NCBI RefSeq assembly: GCF_004000255.1
Contig: NZ_RCIQ01000010.1
Coordinates: 18,730 to 82,729, forward strand
DNA length: 64,000 bases
Reading direction: 5' to 3'
Source of the DNA: Nioella ostreopsis
GTDB lineage: Bacteria; Pseudomonadota; Alphaproteobacteria; Rhodobacterales; Rhodobacteraceae
Position numbers and translations under genes: made by a program. The notes beneath the pieces were generated by a model. That model worked only from the letters and a program-made list of their open reading frames with translations, was not told the origin of the DNA and did not search any database. Below, one piece after another: positions 7,537 to 16,040 of the stretch (positions are counted from its first letter, which is position 1; each line of letters opens with the position of its first letter).

Positions 7537-8510
7537 CCTATCGCATCGACTGCCTGCAATACGCCAACTGGTCTGAAAAGATCTTCCGCCAGATGCGCGA
7601 GGGCGGCGTGGACGCGGTCCATGTCACCATCGCCTATCACGAGAATTTCCGCGAAACCGTGCTGAACGTGGAGAAGTGGAACCGCTGGTTCGAACAGTTC
7701 CCGGACCTGATCTTTCACGGGCAGTGGGCCAGCGACGTTGAAAAGGCGCGCGAGACGGGCCGAACCGCGATCTTCTTCGGCTTCCAGAACCCTTCTCCGA
7801 TCGAAGACGATATCGGCCTCGTGGAGGTCTGGCACAAGCTTGGCGCACGGTTCATGCAGCTTTCCTACAACAACCAGTCGCTTCTGGCGACGGGCTGCTA
7901 TGAGGCGGTAGATCCCGGCATCACCCGCATGGGCAAGCAGGTCATCAAGGAGATGAACCGCGTGGGGCTGGTCATCGACATGAGCCACAGCGCCGACCGT
8001 TCCACCATCGAAGCAGCCGAGATCAGCACCCGGCCCATCACGATCACCCATGCCAACCTGCATAGCTGGCAGCCTGCGCTTCGCAACAAGCGTGACGACG
8101 TGGTGCGTGCCGTCACCGAAAACGGCGGCATGATGGGCTTCTCGCTCTATCCCCATCACCTCAAGGACAAGACCGCCTGCACGCTGGACAGCTTCTGTTC
8201 GATGGTGGCGGAGGCTGCCGACAAGTTCGGGGTGGAGCATTTCGGCATCGGCAGCGACCTTTGTCAGGATCAGCCCGACAGCGTCGTGGAATGGATGCGC
8301 GTGGGCCGCTGGTCGAAGGAGATCGACTATGGCGAGGGCAGCGCATCCGCGCCCGGCTTCCCGCCCATGCCCGACTGGTTCGGCGACAACCGCGATTTCG
8401 GCAATATCGAAACGGGCCTTCGCGCCAAGGGCTTCAGCGACGCAGAGGTCGCGGGGCTGATGGGCGGCAACTGGCACCGGTTCTTCAAGGAAAACTTCAC
8501 CCCGGCCTGA
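7533..8510 (+). CDS. M19 renal-dipeptidase-like amidohydrolase with an altered metal site
   Basis: This 325-residue protein has the TIM-barrel pattern of the M19 membrane dipeptidase family. The second-metal histidines are present in DMSH at about 152 and ITHAN at 173, as are Arg184 (LRNKRDD) and the catalytic Asp in GIGSDLCQD at 242. However, the usual N-terminal HxD ligand pair is absent. The bridging-glutamate position is Gln85 in FGFQN. There is no signal peptide or lipobox, so it is probably cytosolic. It overlaps the aldehyde dehydrogenase by ATGA. A normal dipeptidase role is therefore doubtful; a mononuclear hydrolase or lyase acting on the transported compound is a reasonable alternative. 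Confidence 0.8.
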   Translation: MTYRIDCLQYANWSEKIFRQMREGGVDAVHVTIAYHENFRETVLNVEKWNRWFEQFPDLIFHGQWASDVEKARETGRTAIFFGFQNPSPIEDDIGLVEVWHKLGARFMQLSYNNQSLLATGCYEAVDPGITRMGKQVIKEMNRVGLVIDMSHSADRSTIEAAEISTRPITITHANLHSWQPALRNKRDDVVRAVTENGGMMGFSLYPHHLKDKTACTLDSFCSMVAEAADKFGVEHFGIGSDLCQDQPDSVVEWMRVGRWSKEIDYGEGSASAPGFPPMPDWFGDNRDFGNIETGLRAKGFSDAEVAGLMGGNWHRFFKENFTPA

Positions 8511-8580
8511 TGGCCGGACTGCGCCCGCGCCGCGTGCTTCGCGGTAAAGGCACCTCAGGTTATTCGCGAGGGAGGACAGA

Positions 8581-10128
8581 ATGACCGACATCACCGCTCC
8601 ACAGACCGCCAGCAGCGGGTTGGGGCATATCAACAAGCCGCTTTTTGTCATCACCGGCGGCTTTATCGCGATCTTCTGCCTGATCGCACTTTTCGACATC
8701 GACCTGCTGTCGAGCCTTGTCGATACCGGCTTTGCCTGGTCGGCCCGCTTCTTTGGGCTCTACTGGCAGATCCTGTTGCTCGCCACTTTCGTGATCGGCC
8801 TCGTGCTGATCGTCCTTCCCGGTGGCAAGGCCCTGATGGGTGGCCTGACTGCGCCTGAATTCCCCGTATTCCAGTGGGGCGCCATGATCATGTGCACGCT
8901 TCTGGCGGGCGGCGGCGTCTTCTGGGCGGCGGGAGAGCCGATGGCGCATTTCCTCTACTCCCCGCCCCATTTCGGCGGCGAGGGCGGCACGGCGGCGGAT
9001 GTGGCGCCTGCCATGGCGCAGTCCTTCATGCATTGGGGGTTCCTGGCCTGGGCGATCCTGGGCGCGCTGACCACGGTCATGCTGATGCATTACCACTATG
9101 AAAAGGGTTTGCCGCTGGCCCCGCGCACGCTGCTTTACCCGCTCTTTGGTGATCGCGCGATCAATGGCCCTATCGGGCTGATTGCCGATGCCTCCTGCAT
9201 CATCGCGGTTGTGGCGGGAACCGTTGGCCCCATCGGCTTTCTGGGCCTGCAGGTCAGCTACGGCCTGAACGCACTCTTTGGCATCCCGGACAGCTTCGCC
9301 ACGCAGGCCGCGGTGATCCTTGGTCTTGTCGCACTCTATACCGCGTCGGCCATGTCGGGTCTGTCCAAGGGCATCCAGATCCTGAGCCGCTTCAACGTGA
9401 TCCTGGCAGGCGCGCTTCTGGCCTTCATGCTGATCGCGGGCCCCACCGGCTTCATCTTCCAGAGCTTCTTTGGCGGCTTCACCACCTACATCACCGACTT
9501 CATCCCGATGGCGATGCATCGCGGCGATGCGGGGCTCTTCGGTGACGCGGGCTGGCTCGGCTGGTGGACGGTGTTCTTCTGGGGCTGGTTCCTGGGCTAC
9601 GGGCCGCTGATGGCGATGTTCATCGCCCGCGTCAGCCGGGGCCGCTCGATCCGGTCCATCGTGATCATGCTGGCGATCATTGCCCCCATCGTGACCAATT
9701 TCTGGTTCACCATCGTGGGCGGCACCGGTCTGTGGTTCGAGTTGGAGACCCCTGGGTCCGTCTCAACCGCGTTCGAGGGCTTCAACCTGCCTGCCGCGCT
9801 GCTGGCCATTACCCAGCAACTGCCCATGGGCTTCATCGTATCTGTCCTGTTCCTGATCCTGACCACGGTCTTCGTGGCCACCACGGGCGACTCGATGACC
9901 TATGTGATCTCGGTCGCCATGTCGAACGAGGACAAGCCCGCCCTGCCCGTCCGCGTCTTCTGGGGCGTGGCCATGGGGGTAATGGCGCTGATCCTGATCT
10001 ACACAGGCTCGGGCACCATCGGAAAGCTGCAAAGCTTCATCGTCGTCACCGCTGTACCGGTGTCGCTGGTGCTGCTGCCCTCGCTTTGGGACGCGCTCCG
10101 GATCACGCTGGCCAAAGGGCGCATCTGA
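8581..10128 (+). CDS. BCCT-family (betaine/choline/carnitine) transporter
   Basis: This 515-residue integral membrane protein has about twelve hydrophobic segments. It carries the BCCT signature around residues 325-358 (GWWTVFFWGWFLGYGPLM followed by FIARVSRGRSIR). BCCT carriers import quaternary ammonium or zwitterionic compounds such as betaine, choline, carnitine or DMSP, driven by sodium or protons. The glycine-rich TM segment before WAAGEP (107-120) departs from the typical glycine-betaine carrier motif, so the substrate may be unusual. A GGGAGGA site precedes the ATG. It sits between the M19-like gene and the orphan gene, so it probably imports the substrate of this operon. Confidence 0.93.
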   Translation: MTDITAPQTASSGLGHINKPLFVITGGFIAIFCLIALFDIDLLSSLVDTGFAWSARFFGLYWQILLLATFVIGLVLIVLPGGKALMGGLTAPEFPVFQWGAMIMCTLLAGGGVFWAAGEPMAHFLYSPPHFGGEGGTAADVAPAMAQSFMHWGFLAWAILGALTTVMLMHYHYEKGLPLAPRTLLYPLFGDRAINGPIGLIADASCIIAVVAGTVGPIGFLGLQVSYGLNALFGIPDSFATQAAVILGLVALYTASAMSGLSKGIQILSRFNVILAGALLAFMLIAGPTGFIFQSFFGGFTTYITDFIPMAMHRGDAGLFGDAGWLGWWTVFFWGWFLGYGPLMAMFIARVSRGRSIRSIVIMLAIIAPIVTNFWFTIVGGTGLWFELETPGSVSTAFEGFNLPAALLAITQQLPMGFIVSVLFLILTTVFVATTGDSMTYVISVAMSNEDKPALPVRVFWGVAMGVMALILIYTGSGTIGKLQSFIVVTAVPVSLVLLPSLWDALRITLAKGRI

Positions 10129-10198
10129 CGTAGCACCCGGCGGCCCTGACAGATTGGGGCCGCCACCACAGAACCACTCACGGGACGGAGGACCCCAT

Positions 10199-11893
10199 AT
10201 GACCCAGCCACGCACCGCCACCATCGCCCCGCGCGACCCGAACACGGTGATGACCCTGGCGCGCATGGGGTCCTTCCACCAGTGCCGCCTGTCCTTCATG
10301 CGAGTGCTGCTGCGCCGCCTGAAAGCCGAGAACTGGCGGTTTGAACGCCGTGAGTTCGAGATTGACGGTAAGGGGGTCGGCCACGCCGTTTACACCGCAC
10401 ACGGCCCCGATCACAGCTATTCGCTGGTCGCCTTCGCCAATGATCTGCCGCCCGAAAAGCGCTCCGACCGGGTGATCGCCACCGAATGGGACGCGACCTT
10501 CACGCTCTATGATGGCATTCCGGACCGGGCGGAAATCGAACGCCTGCGCGCAAACATCCCGCTGCAAGAGGCCGGTCGCGTGGATGACAATTCCCTCTCG
10601 GTCAGCCGCGCCAACCGCTCCGTGCGGCTCTGGGATCACGTGGTTGAGGCGCTGGCCGCTGGCCAGCAACCGGACGAGGCCCGCATCGCGGATGTGGGCT
10701 ACCTGATGCGCACGACGGCAGTTTACGGCTCCGGCAAACTGGGCGCGGCGGATCGGGAAAAGACCGCCCATAGGCCCGAGTTTCACGCCCCGTTCCAGAT
10801 CGAGATGCTGAGCGTCTTCCTGACCCGCGCCTTCGTGATGGACCTTGTGGAACACATGGCGAGGATGCGCGCGCCGGACAGTGCCGTGCCGCTGGCCCCC
10901 GCGCTCCGCCGCCGCTTCGGGATCGGCAATTCCACCGGGCTCGGCATTGCGCCCTATCTGATCAACCACCCGGTCCTGCTGAACAACTGGATTGCCGCGC
11001 GGGAGGCGGCCCTGGCGCGTGTAAGGTCGCTGCCCTCCGCTCTGCCCGGTACCGCAGAGGCTGTCCGCAGCTTCGCCCGCCGCGCCCAGATCAACGCGCT
11101 GGACTGGCATTCCGACCATCCGATCCAGCAGCGGAAACTGGAGGATCTGCGCCGGGATATGGACGCCCTTGTTGCCCATCTGAACGCCGCCGACCTGACC
11201 GGCGCGCAGCCCTGGAACGCGCTGTGGCAATGGGGCGAGGCCAACCTGACGCTGGAGGGGCAGGAACAGTTAGTCTCGCTCCTGCTGGAACCCCATGACG
11301 ATCTTGTGGATGACCTCGCCGCTGCCATGGCCGCCGATGAAACCACGCCGACCCGCATCGAGGGCACCATGCCGCTGGATGTGTTCCGCGCCCATGTCGA
11401 AGACATCTATGCTTGGGCACTGACCATCGACTGGACCGCGCAGGCCGCGCAGGAAAATGTCTGGTACACCTCCGAGGAGAAGCTGGAACCGCGCCTTGGC
11501 GACCGCTACGCCGAACCGGTGGAACCCTATGAACTGCCGCTCTGCCCCGGTCGCGATGCGGCCAGGATGCATAACGATCTGCTGGCCAGCGATGCCGGGA
11601 CCGTGGCCCGCTTCCTGATGGACCACCCCGAGCATCGCCATATCGCCCGCCGCGCTCAGATCGCCGCGCGCTTCCCCTATGCCGAGATCCGCGACAATAC
11701 CATCGGTGCGGGCCTGCTGCCCATTGATCTGTTGCGCGCCAAGCTGGCCTTCTTTGGGGCTGTGCATTTCGACCCGAGGTCCGACCGGTGGGTGCGTATC
11801 AACATGTATCAGCACGCGCCCTTCCCTGCCGATCTGGCGGAGGGTGACGCCGATGACTGGACCTTTCCCCCGGTAGAGGAGGCCGCCCAATGA
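10199..11893 (+). CDS. Uncharacterised 564-residue protein, paired with DUF3726
   Basis: I do not recognise a family for this protein. It is predicted to be soluble, with no signal peptide or membrane segment. It is rich in Arg, Asp and Trp, and hydrophilic helices dominate. An N-terminal part (about residues 1-130, starting near RMGSFHQCRLSFMRVLLRRL) has alternating strand-like segments, and the rest appears mostly helical. No nucleotide-binding loop, metal-binding HExH or cysteine cluster is evident. The ATG at 10199 follows GGACGGAGGA. The stop overlaps the DUF3726 gene by ATGA, so the two proteins are probably made in similar amounts and may form a complex. Its position after the BCCT gene suggests an enzyme for the imported compound. 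Confidence 0.85.
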   Translation: MTQPRTATIAPRDPNTVMTLARMGSFHQCRLSFMRVLLRRLKAENWRFERREFEIDGKGVGHAVYTAHGPDHSYSLVAFANDLPPEKRSDRVIATEWDATFTLYDGIPDRAEIERLRANIPLQEAGRVDDNSLSVSRANRSVRLWDHVVEALAAGQQPDEARIADVGYLMRTTAVYGSGKLGAADREKTAHRPEFHAPFQIEMLSVFLTRAFVMDLVEHMARMRAPDSAVPLAPALRRRFGIGNSTGLGIAPYLINHPVLLNNWIAAREAALARVRSLPSALPGTAEAVRSFARRAQINALDWHSDHPIQQRKLEDLRRDMDALVAHLNAADLTGAQPWNALWQWGEANLTLEGQEQLVSLLLEPHDDLVDDLAAAMAADETTPTRIEGTMPLDVFRAHVEDIYAWALTIDWTAQAAQENVWYTSEEKLEPRLGDRYAEPVEPYELPLCPGRDAARMHNDLLASDAGTVARFLMDHPEHRHIARRAQIAARFPYAEIRDNTIGAGLLPIDLLRAKLAFFGAVHFDPRSDRWVRINMYQHAPFPADLAEGDADDWTFPPVEEAAQ

Positions 11894-12525
11894 CATGGTC
11901 CCTGAACGAGATCGAAGCCCTGTCCCGTAAAGCCGCCCGTGGCGCGGGATATTCCTGGGGTCTGGCCGAGGACGCGGGCCGCGCTGTGCGCTGGCTGGAG
12001 GCGCGGGGATTGCTGGGCGCAGAGACACTGGCCGACCACCTGAAGCGTGTGGACGGTCAGGACCTTGGTGCCTTTACCCCCGATGCCGACAGCTGGACCG
12101 CCCCCGGCGGCACCGCCTGTCCGATCCTGGCTGGCACGATGCTGGCCGACGGCATGGCCGGGTCCGGCTCTGACCCGCTCGTCTTGTCTAATATGGCAAG
12201 TCCGCTGCTGCTGTTGCCGTTCCTGTCCTGGATGGCAAGTGCTCAGGGACGGACGGTCGGAATTGCGGTCTCTGATACGGCGGTCACCCTGTCCCCCGAG
12301 GGAACCCTGTTTCAAACGAAAGGCATTCCTTCGCCCGCCTCTGCGCCCGTGACCCTGCGGTTCGGCGTCGATCCGGCAGGGGACCCCGTGGCTGAGGGGC
12401 TGCGCTCCGCATGTTCGGCGGACACCGTAGCGGCCCTCAACATCTTTGCGCATCGCACCTATGCGCCCGCGACCGAGGAAAGCCGCCTTGCCGGGGCGGG
12501 CGCGGGGCTGACCGACAACGACTGA
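11890..12525 (+). CDS. DUF3726-family protein
   Basis: This 211-residue soluble protein begins WSLNEIEALSRKAARGAGYSWG and continues with an AEDAGRAVRWLEARGLLG helix. I recognise this opening from the DUF3726 family of alphaproteobacteria, which has no known function. The middle is Gly/Ala/Pro-rich, and the C-terminal part contains FAHRTYAPATEESRLAGAGAG. The ATGA overlap with the 564-residue orphan gene suggests a two-subunit enzyme or an enzyme plus activator. It is the last gene of the operon; the following 74 bases lead to a LysR gene. Confidence 0.75.
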   Translation: MTWSLNEIEALSRKAARGAGYSWGLAEDAGRAVRWLEARGLLGAETLADHLKRVDGQDLGAFTPDADSWTAPGGTACPILAGTMLADGMAGSGSDPLVLSNMASPLLLLPFLSWMASAQGRTVGIAVSDTAVTLSPEGTLFQTKGIPSPASAPVTLRFGVDPAGDPVAEGLRSACSADTVAALNIFAHRTYAPATEESRLAGAGAGLTDND

Positions 12526-12599
12526 CGCCCTGCATTGCCAAGCGGGGTGACGCGGCCTTAGGGTCGGGCTACCCCCGGCCCCACGCAGGCACGCGCGTC

Positions 12600-13493
12600 A
12601 TGAAAGCCCGACTGAATCTCGACCAGCTGCACACCTTCCTCGCCGTTGTGCGCATGGGCGGCATCCGCAAGGCGGCCGAGGTTCTGAACATCACCCAACC
12701 GGCGGTCACGACGCGGATCAAGAACCTGGAAGCCTCGCTCGGGGCGGAGCTCTTTGAACGCACCGCCAATGGCGTGCGCCTGACAAAACGCGGCGATCTG
12801 CTGGTGCAATATGCCGAACAGATGGAACAACTGGCCGAACGCGTGGGCCGCGACGTGATGGACCCGGCGGGCGTCGAAGGCCACCTGCGCCTTGGCGTGT
12901 CTGAAACCATCGCCCAATGCTGGCTGCCGGAATTCGTCGCGGCCCTGCACCACCGCTATCCAACGCTCGATATCGAGATCAACGTGGATATCTCGATGAA
13001 CCTGCGCGCCGATCTGCTGAACCGGGAGATCGACCTGGCCATCCTGCTTGGCCCGATCTCGGAGTATTCCGTCGACAATGTGGACCTGCCCGCCTTTGAC
13101 CTTGCCTGGTACTGCGCGGCAGAGGCCGAGGTTCCCCCGGAAGGCCCTGCCGGGTTCTTGCTGAAACCTGTCATCACCTATGCCCGCAACACGCGGCCCT
13201 TTCGGGAGCTGAAGGCAGAACTGGCCGCGCGGGTCGGGCCGCAGGTGTCGACCTTTCCCTCCTCATCGTTGTCGGCCTGCTTCCGGCTGGTCGAGGCGGG
13301 CCTGGGTGTCGCCGCCCTGCCCCGCACCCTCGGCACCCCGATGGTCACCGCAGGCCGCATCCGCGAGTTCGACCCCGGATGGGTGCCAAGCCCGCTGCGC
13401 TTCACGGCGTCCTTCCTGGGCGAACCCAAGAGCCATATCGTGGAAACCGCGGCCCATATCGCGCAGAATGTGGCGCGGAACTTTGCCAAGTGA
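12600..13493 (+). CDS. LysR-family transcriptional regulator
   Basis: This is a 297-residue LysR protein. The N-terminal helix-turn-helix has GGIRKAAEVLNITQPAVTTRIKNLE at about residues 18-43, and the effector-binding domain follows from about residue 92 (GHLRLGVSET). The frame is open upstream, but the ATG at 12600 begins at the conserved KARLNLDQLHTFL start of the family. It lies directly upstream of, and on the same strand as, the hydro-lyase/TRAP/5-oxoprolinase operon. A perfect inverted repeat sits at its own stop codon. It probably activates that operon in response to its substrate. Confidence 0.92.
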   Translation: MKARLNLDQLHTFLAVVRMGGIRKAAEVLNITQPAVTTRIKNLEASLGAELFERTANGVRLTKRGDLLVQYAEQMEQLAERVGRDVMDPAGVEGHLRLGVSETIAQCWLPEFVAALHHRYPTLDIEINVDISMNLRADLLNREIDLAILLGPISEYSVDNVDLPAFDLAWYCAAEAEVPPEGPAGFLLKPVITYARNTRPFRELKAELAARVGPQVSTFPSSSLSACFRLVEAGLGVAALPRTLGTPMVTAGRIREFDPGWVPSPLRFTASFLGEPKSHIVETAAHIAQNVARNFAK

Positions 13494-13510
13494 TCAAAAT
13501 TTCTGATCAC
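13490..13510. promoter_or_regulatory. Inverted repeat GTGATCA-N7-TGATCAC, candidate LysR operator
   Basis: Perfect 7-bp arms around a seven-base AT-rich centre overlap the LysR stop codon and lie about 73 bases before the next start. Placement fits an activator site for the 13583-20976 operon. A short hairpin terminator is less likely because no T-run follows directly. Confidence 0.45.
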
Positions 13511-13582
13511 TATTTCAAAAATCATTCAATTTGATCTTATCGCATCAGCTTTCGATACTTCCTCCAACTGGAGGACCCGACC

Positions 13583-14407
13583 TTGAAAACGACTCATGGC
13601 CTGCTGAAACACAAATCCCTGCCCGAGATACGGGCCGCGATCCGGGCGGGAAACTACACCTCCCACACGGCTGGTCTGGGGGGCGGATATCTTCAAGCCA
13701 ACCTTGCGATCATGCCAGAGGCCTATGCGCTCGATTTCATGCGGTTCTGCCAGCGCAACCCCAAGCCCTGCCCGCTGGTGGGAGTCTCCGACACCGGCAA
13801 CCCGATGCTGACAACGCTTGGCCATGATCTGGACCTTCGAACGGACGTGCCCGCCTACAACATCTATCGTGATGGGCAGCTCAGCGGCTCCACCACCGAC
13901 ATCTCTGACATCTGGACAGATGACCTCGTCGGTTTCGCCCTCGGCTGTTCCTTCACCTTCGAGCAAGCGTTGCAGGCCGAGGGCATCGCGATGTGGCATA
14001 TCGACAATGACCGCACCGTGCCGATGTTTCGCTCCTCCATCCAGACCGTGCCCGCGGGCCCCTTCGGCGGGGCCATGGTGGTCAGCATGCGCGCGATCCC
14101 GGAGGATCAGCTGGCCCGCACCATCGAGGTGTCGGGCCGCTACCCGCTCGGCCATGGCGCGCCGGTTCATTGGGGCGATCCGGCGGAGATTGGCATCGCG
14201 GATGTGACCCGCCCGGAATGGGGCGATCCCGCCCCGGTGCCGCCGGGCCATATCCCCACCTTCTGGGCCTGTGGCGTGACCCCGCAAGTGGCCGTCACCC
14301 GCGCGAAACTGCCGCTCTGCATCACCCATAAGCCAGGGCACATGCTGATCACCGATGTGCCCGACGACGCGGAATTCCCGGTGATTTCCTCAGAACAAAA
14401 CAGCTAA
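13583..14407 (+). CDS. Putative hydro-lyase / D-glutamate cyclase family protein (former DUF1445)
   Basis: This 274-residue protein matches the PF07286 family, with the conserved GLGGGYLQANLAIMP, VGVSDTGNP and VGFALGCSFTFEQAL segments and a C-terminal THKPGHMLITD. Family members include mammalian D-glutamate cyclase, which forms 5-oxo-D-proline from D-glutamate, and bacterial proteins annotated as hydro-lyases. The start is TTG after GGAGGACC. It leads an operon with a TRAP transporter and 5-oxoprolinase, so action on glutamate- or oxoproline-like compounds is likely. The exact reaction is not established by sequence. Confidence 0.87.
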   Translation: MKTTHGLLKHKSLPEIRAAIRAGNYTSHTAGLGGGYLQANLAIMPEAYALDFMRFCQRNPKPCPLVGVSDTGNPMLTTLGHDLDLRTDVPAYNIYRDGQLSGSTTDISDIWTDDLVGFALGCSFTFEQALQAEGIAMWHIDNDRTVPMFRSSIQTVPAGPFGGAMVVSMRAIPEDQLARTIEVSGRYPLGHGAPVHWGDPAEIGIADVTRPEWGDPAPVPPGHIPTFWACGVTPQVAVTRAKLPLCITHKPGHMLITDVPDDAEFPVISSEQNS

Positions 14408-14428
14408 CATCCAACAAGGAGAGACGAG

Positions 14429-15463
14429 ATGAAAAAGACAATCGCCATCACCGCCGCCGTTCTGGCCGCGTCCCCGGCCCTGGCCGAGGATCTGTCGGTC
14501 GTCGGCAGCTGGTCCAGCCTGCCCTTGCACAACCAGTTCGAGGCCCCCTTCTGGACCGAAACCCTGCCTGCCGCTTCGGGAGGGGAGATCACCGTGGCGC
14601 TGACCACCCATAACCAGATGAACCTGGGCGTGGGCGACGTCTATCGCCTGCTTGGCGACGGGGTCTATGACGTGGCGATGACCGTGGCCGATTACGCCGT
14701 GGCCGACGCACCGGAGCTGGAAGGGCTCGACGTGCCGCTGCTGGCAATGACCGCAGACGAGGCCCGCGCGATGGTCGATGCCGCCCGCCCCATGGTCGAA
14801 GACATCTTCAACACCCGCTTCAACAGCCATGTGCTGGCCATCGCTCCCTACCCGCCGCAGGTCGTGTTCTGCAATGCCGAGATCAACAGCCTCGATGACC
14901 TCGCCGGTCTGCAGATCCGCGCCTCGGGTCGGATGACCGCGAAATTCCTTGAGGCGCTTGGCGCGGAAGGCGTCAACGTCTCCTTCTCCGAGGTGCCGGG
15001 TGCCCTGCAACGCGGCGTCGTGGATTGTGCCGTAACAGGTGCGGGCTCGGGCTATTCCGCCGGATGGTGGGAGGTCTCCACCCATCTGCTGCCGATCCCG
15101 CTCGGGGGCTGGGATTCAGTCGTGACCGCGATCAATCTCGACCGCTGGAACAGCATGGACGCAGACACACAGGCGCTGATCGAATCCGAGATCGCCACCG
15201 GTTTCGAAGACCCGGCCTGGGCCGTGGCACAGGATGCGCTCGTCAATGACATCGCCTGCCTGACCGGCAATGGTGAGTGCCCGGCGGGCGAGGCCCGCGA
15301 CATGATCCTTGTCGAGGTGTCGGATGCCGATTTCGACCGCGCCCGCGATATTCTGGTGACCGAAGTGCTGCCCGAGTGGGCCGAGCGCGCGGGCAGCGAA
15401 TGGGCCAGCCGCTGGAACGACAGCGTTGGCGCCACCGTTGGCGTGACGGTTCCCGTCAACTGA
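14429..15463 (+). CDS. TRAP transporter solute-binding protein (DctP family)
   Basis: This 344-residue periplasmic protein has a Sec signal peptide (MKKTIAITAAVLAASPALA, cleaved after about residue 19). The DctP-type core includes DLAGLQIRASGRMTAKFLEALGA, whose Arg normally clamps the substrate carboxylate, and FSEVPGALQRGVVDCAVTG. It captures an organic acid and delivers it to the membrane subunits encoded next. An AAGGAG site precedes the ATG. Given the 5-oxoprolinase further down, a 5-oxoproline-like or related amino-acid-derived carboxylate is a reasonable ligand, but that is inference. Confidence 0.92.
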   Translation: MKKTIAITAAVLAASPALAEDLSVVGSWSSLPLHNQFEAPFWTETLPAASGGEITVALTTHNQMNLGVGDVYRLLGDGVYDVAMTVADYAVADAPELEGLDVPLLAMTADEARAMVDAARPMVEDIFNTRFNSHVLAIAPYPPQVVFCNAEINSLDDLAGLQIRASGRMTAKFLEALGAEGVNVSFSEVPGALQRGVVDCAVTGAGSGYSAGWWEVSTHLLPIPLGGWDSVVTAINLDRWNSMDADTQALIESEIATGFEDPAWAVAQDALVNDIACLTGNGECPAGEARDMILVEVSDADFDRARDILVTEVLPEWAERAGSEWASRWNDSVGATVGVTVPVN

Positions 15464-15491
15464 CCCCGGATCGTTGAAGGAGCGCCCCCAG

Positions 15492-16040
15492 ATGGCCCAG
15501 TCCATTCTCTCCCTCCTGCGCCGCCTCAACCGGTGGGTGGCCCTGGCAATCGGCCTTGTGCTGTTCCTCTGCGCGATTTTCGTGCTGCTGGATGTGGGCT
15601 TGCGCAAACTGGGGGCCTCCTTCGGTGGCACCGACGAGATCAGCGGGTATGTCATGGCCATCGTGACCTCCTGGGGCATGGGCTACGCCCTGCTGGAACT
15701 GGCCCATGTCCGCATCGACATCCTCCGGGGGCGCGTGGGGGCCCTTGGCCGGTCGCTGTTCGATCTTTTCGCCATGCTGACCATGGCGGGCACGGTGACG
15801 CTGATTGCCCTGCGCTGCTGGCCGGTGCTGGACCGGTCCATCGCCAACATGTCCCGCGCCAACACGCCCCTCGAAACACCGCTCTGGCTGGTGCAGGGAC
15901 CGTGGTTTGCCGGATGGGTCTGGTTCGCCATCGTGTCCTGGCTGACCTTCCTGGCGGCGCTGATGCTGGTCGCCAAGGGCGAGTTCAGCCAGTCCGAGGC
16001 CGCCATCGGAGCGTTTGGCGAAGAGGAGGCAGTGCTGTGA
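15492..16040 (+). CDS. TRAP transporter small permease (DctQ family)
   Basis: This 182-residue protein has four hydrophobic segments (about residues 15-37, 50-70, 90-115 and 130-155) as expected for the DctQ subunit that bridges the TRAP complex. The ATG at 15492 follows GAAGGAG, and an in-frame upstream ATG at 15474 lacks such a site. Its stop overlaps the GTG start of the large subunit by GTGA. It acts with the 14429 receptor and the 16037 permease. Confidence 0.92.
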   Translation: MAQSILSLLRRLNRWVALAIGLVLFLCAIFVLLDVGLRKLGASFGGTDEISGYVMAIVTSWGMGYALLELAHVRIDILRGRVGALGRSLFDLFAMLTMAGTVTLIALRCWPVLDRSIANMSRANTPLETPLWLVQGPWFAGWVWFAIVSWLTFLAALMLVAKGEFSQSEAAIGAFGEEEAVL

